Source of the DNA: Owenia fusiformis | Taxonomy: Eukaryota > Annelida > Polychaeta > Sabellida > Oweniidae | Reading direction: 5' to 3' | DNA length: 50,000 nt | NCBI GenBank assembly: GCA_903813345.2 | Contig: CAIIXF020000808.1 | Coordinates: 1 to 50,000 of the forward strand | In this document: positions 48,198-50,000 of the stretch, piece by piece | Layout of the letters: every line of letters begins with the position of its first letter | Position numbering within the stretch: the first letter of the stretch is position 1 | The notes under the pieces: generated by a model | Database searches by the model: none | What the model was told of the DNA's origin: nothing | Seen by the model: only the letters and a program-made list of their open reading frames with translations | Made by a program: the position numbers and the translations under genes

Positions 48198-48589
48198 GCA
48201 GCTTCCAGCTGCCTAAATCATCAAGGCTGTACCAAAGAATTGTATAAATTGGTGTTGACGAACCCTTTCAGATCTACATGAAATTATGACTTTGATATTT
48301 CATTCAGGGGGGCACGATATAACCTCCGGTACCATAATCAAGTTGAAAAAACGTTCTGGTGGTGGAGGCAAAATCTATGCATTTCTTCAGGCTCTGTTGG
48401 CTTTTGGTGCTATCAAATGATTAGAAATCAAACCCTAAACAACCAAACAGAAATGAAAAGACAAATGACTACAGTTAACGCGGCCTATTATGTCAACTAT
48501 TTCTACAGTAATTACGAATGCAAGCTGACTCCGGATCAGTGATTAGACTCGGATTGTAGAGATGGGTAGAAGACTACATTATTTGTATG

Positions 48590-48705
48590 GTACCTCTTTC
48601 GAGGTTAGAAAAATAAGTCTATAGACTCATTATAATGTTCCTCTCCACGGAAATCTTTAGTAAAAGGCGAAAGATTTATGCGTGGATGAAGAGAAACCAG
48701 AGTGT
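48590..48705 (-). ncRNA. U5: U5 snRNA, copy 41
   Basis: RNA unchanged. T at 48963 in the spacer marks it as the duplicate of unit 29. Confidence 0.95.
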
Positions 48706-49201
48706 GTAAGGAAAGGTGATTAACTCGTATAAATGATTAATCAGAGCACATAATGTGGTGTCTGCTGGTTAGACCGTTTCAGATTTCTAAATGATTATCA
48801 GCTTCTCAAGACGATTAAAATCACATTTCCTAGCTATTTCAATAAGTTAGTATAGCCATAGCAAAGGACATAATTTGCAATAGAACAAAATGTCATATTT
48901 AACAGATGCGATTTTTAGTGAAGATCATACGATTAGTCTTCTATTACTTATATACTCTGATCTACTTATTGTCATTGAAAATACGTATCAGATCATATAG
49001 TCTTTCAAGCAGAAGGTGTAATTACGGAGCTTGTATGTGTAAACACATGTATTTATAATTGGTGCTATCAGATCATGTCAAATAAACACATTTGAAAATT
49101 GATTCAACCGACACTAAGAAGCAGAAGACATGTAATGATGGGAGGACCTATCGAGACGACATATTTGGCTTTTCTTGGAGACTAAAACACATGTTATAAA
49201 T

Positions 49202-49344
49202 GGTCCCCGTAGGGACTTTCAGAAATTGCGCATGCCGGCCATATTTCAGGCCGTCAGCGCGGGGTATTGGGTAAAGTTTTCAACTAGCAATAACCACGCC
49301 TCGGATAAACCTCATTGGCTATGGTACCGCCACTGCGCAAAGCT
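49202..49344 (-). ncRNA. U4: U4 snRNA, copy 41
   Basis: No difference from copy 1 noticed. Confidence 0.95.
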
Positions 49345-49736
49345 GCAGCTTCCAGCTGCCTAAATCATCAAGGCTGTACCAAAGAATTGTATAAATTGGT
49401 GTTGACGAACCCTTTCAGATCTACATGAAATTATGACTTTGATATTTCATTCAGGGGGGCACGATATAACCTCCGGTACCATAATCAAGTTGAAAAAACG
49501 TTCTGGTGGTGGAGGCAAAATCTATGCATTTCTTCAGGCTCTGTTGGCTTTTGGTGCTATCAAATGATTAGAAATCAAACCCTAAACAACCAAACAGAAA
49601 TGAAAAGACAAATGACTACAGTTAACGCGGCCTATTATGTCAACTATTTCTACAGTAATTACGAATGCAAGCTGACTCCGGATCAGTGATTAGACTCGGA
49701 TTGTAGAGATGGGTAGAAGACTACATTATTTGTATG

Positions 49737-49852
49737 GTACCTCTTTCGAGGTTAGAAAAATAAGTCTATAGACTCATTATAATGTTCCTCTCCACGGAAA
49801 TCTTTAGTAAAAGGCGAAAGATTTATGCGTGGATGAAGAGAAACCAGAGTGT
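49737..49852 (-). ncRNA. U5: U5 snRNA, copy 42
   Basis: No difference from copy 1 noticed. Its promoter is present to about -148 before the window ends; the partner U4 lies outside. Confidence 0.95.
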
Positions 49853-50000
49853 GTAAGGAAAGGTGATTAACTCGTATAAATGATTAATCAGAGCACATAA
49901 TGTGGTGTCTGCTGGTTAGACCGTTTCAGATTTCTAAATGATTATCAGCTTCTCAAGACGATTAAAATCACATTTCCTAGCTATTTCAATAAGTTAGTAT

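Larger units (their letters stand above)
1..50000. repeat. Tandem array of 1,147-bp U5-U4 snRNA gene units
   Basis: The same sequence recurs every 1,147 bp across the whole window, interrupted only by the two element types listed separately. The unit can be phased to start at TTAA|CGCGG (for example position 116, then 1263). There are 41 complete U5+U4 units and a 42nd that is cut by the window end after its U5. Unit length differs in only a few places: minus 1 bp near 12580, minus 10 bp near 25290, minus 4 bp near 37751, plus 1 at 38351, plus 1 near 43018 and minus 1 near 43860. All units point the same way. Point variants are rare, so the array is being homogenised or is very young. Confidence 0.98.

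Noticed and set aside
1-50000. Simple non-coding satellite DNA
   Set aside because: The unit holds two recognisable snRNA genes with promoters, so it is a gene array and not a plain satellite.
1-50000. CRISPR array or bacterial repeat
   Set aside because: The repeat unit is over 1 kb, there are no short repeats with unique spacers, and the genes are eukaryotic snRNAs.

Overview
The window is almost entirely one tandem array of a 1,147-bp unit, all in the same orientation, from a eukaryote. Each unit carries two spliceosomal snRNA genes on the minus strand: a 116-nt U5 snRNA gene and a 143-nt U4 snRNA gene. I recognised both from conserved sequence. U5 has its invariant loop 1 (CGCCUUUUACU) inside the AAAUCUUU/AAAGAUUU stem and the UUUCCGUGGAGAGGAAC strand. 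U4 has the AGCUUUGCGCAGUGGC 5' end, the k-turn 5' stem-loop (AAUGAGG...UCCGAGGC) and GAAAACUUUACCCAAUACCCCGC. There are 42 U5 and 41 U4 copies in the window. I see no protein-coding gene. The recurrent 62-63 codon plus-strand reading frame is the antisense of U4, opens only with TTG, and is an artefact.

Layout. Within a unit (unit 1 as reference) the order on the plus strand is: U5 3' flank (116-226), U5 (227-342, minus), a 496-bp spacer holding the U5 promoter and the U4 3' flank (343-838), U4 (839-981, minus), then the U4 promoter and the rest of the unit (982-1262). Both genes have a similar 26-bp block 65-93 bp upstream of the RNA start, a likely proximal sequence element, and a shared TAGTCTYC motif 14-25 bp downstream of the RNA end, a possible 3' box. 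Units are nearly identical. By eye I found only about a dozen and a half single-base or small indel variants, which points to strong homogenisation.

The array is interrupted by two kinds of insertion, each present twice. (1) A 493-bp element flanked by duplicated TTAA sits at 5851-6343, and its last 111 bp also open the window (1-111). The two copies are 6,232 bp apart with exactly five units between them. (2) A 991-bp element sits at 32294-33284 and 47055-48045. It has 83-bp terminal inverted repeats built of 9-bp subrepeats and a 9-bp target duplication (GTTATAAAT), lies 9 bp beyond the 3' end of a U4 gene, and has no reading frame. The two copies and two linked point variants repeat at 14,761 bp, so a large block of the array was duplicated after the insertion.

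Biology. U4 and U5 are the two RNA polymerase II-type RNAs of the U4/U6.U5 tri-snRNP. Linking them in every unit gives matched copy number (inference). U6, normally made by polymerase III, is not in the unit. The gene architecture (PSE-like block, A-starting RNAs, no TATA at a fixed place) and the transposon types suggest an animal, probably an invertebrate. The species cannot be named from this sequence, and the choice of an animal is inference.
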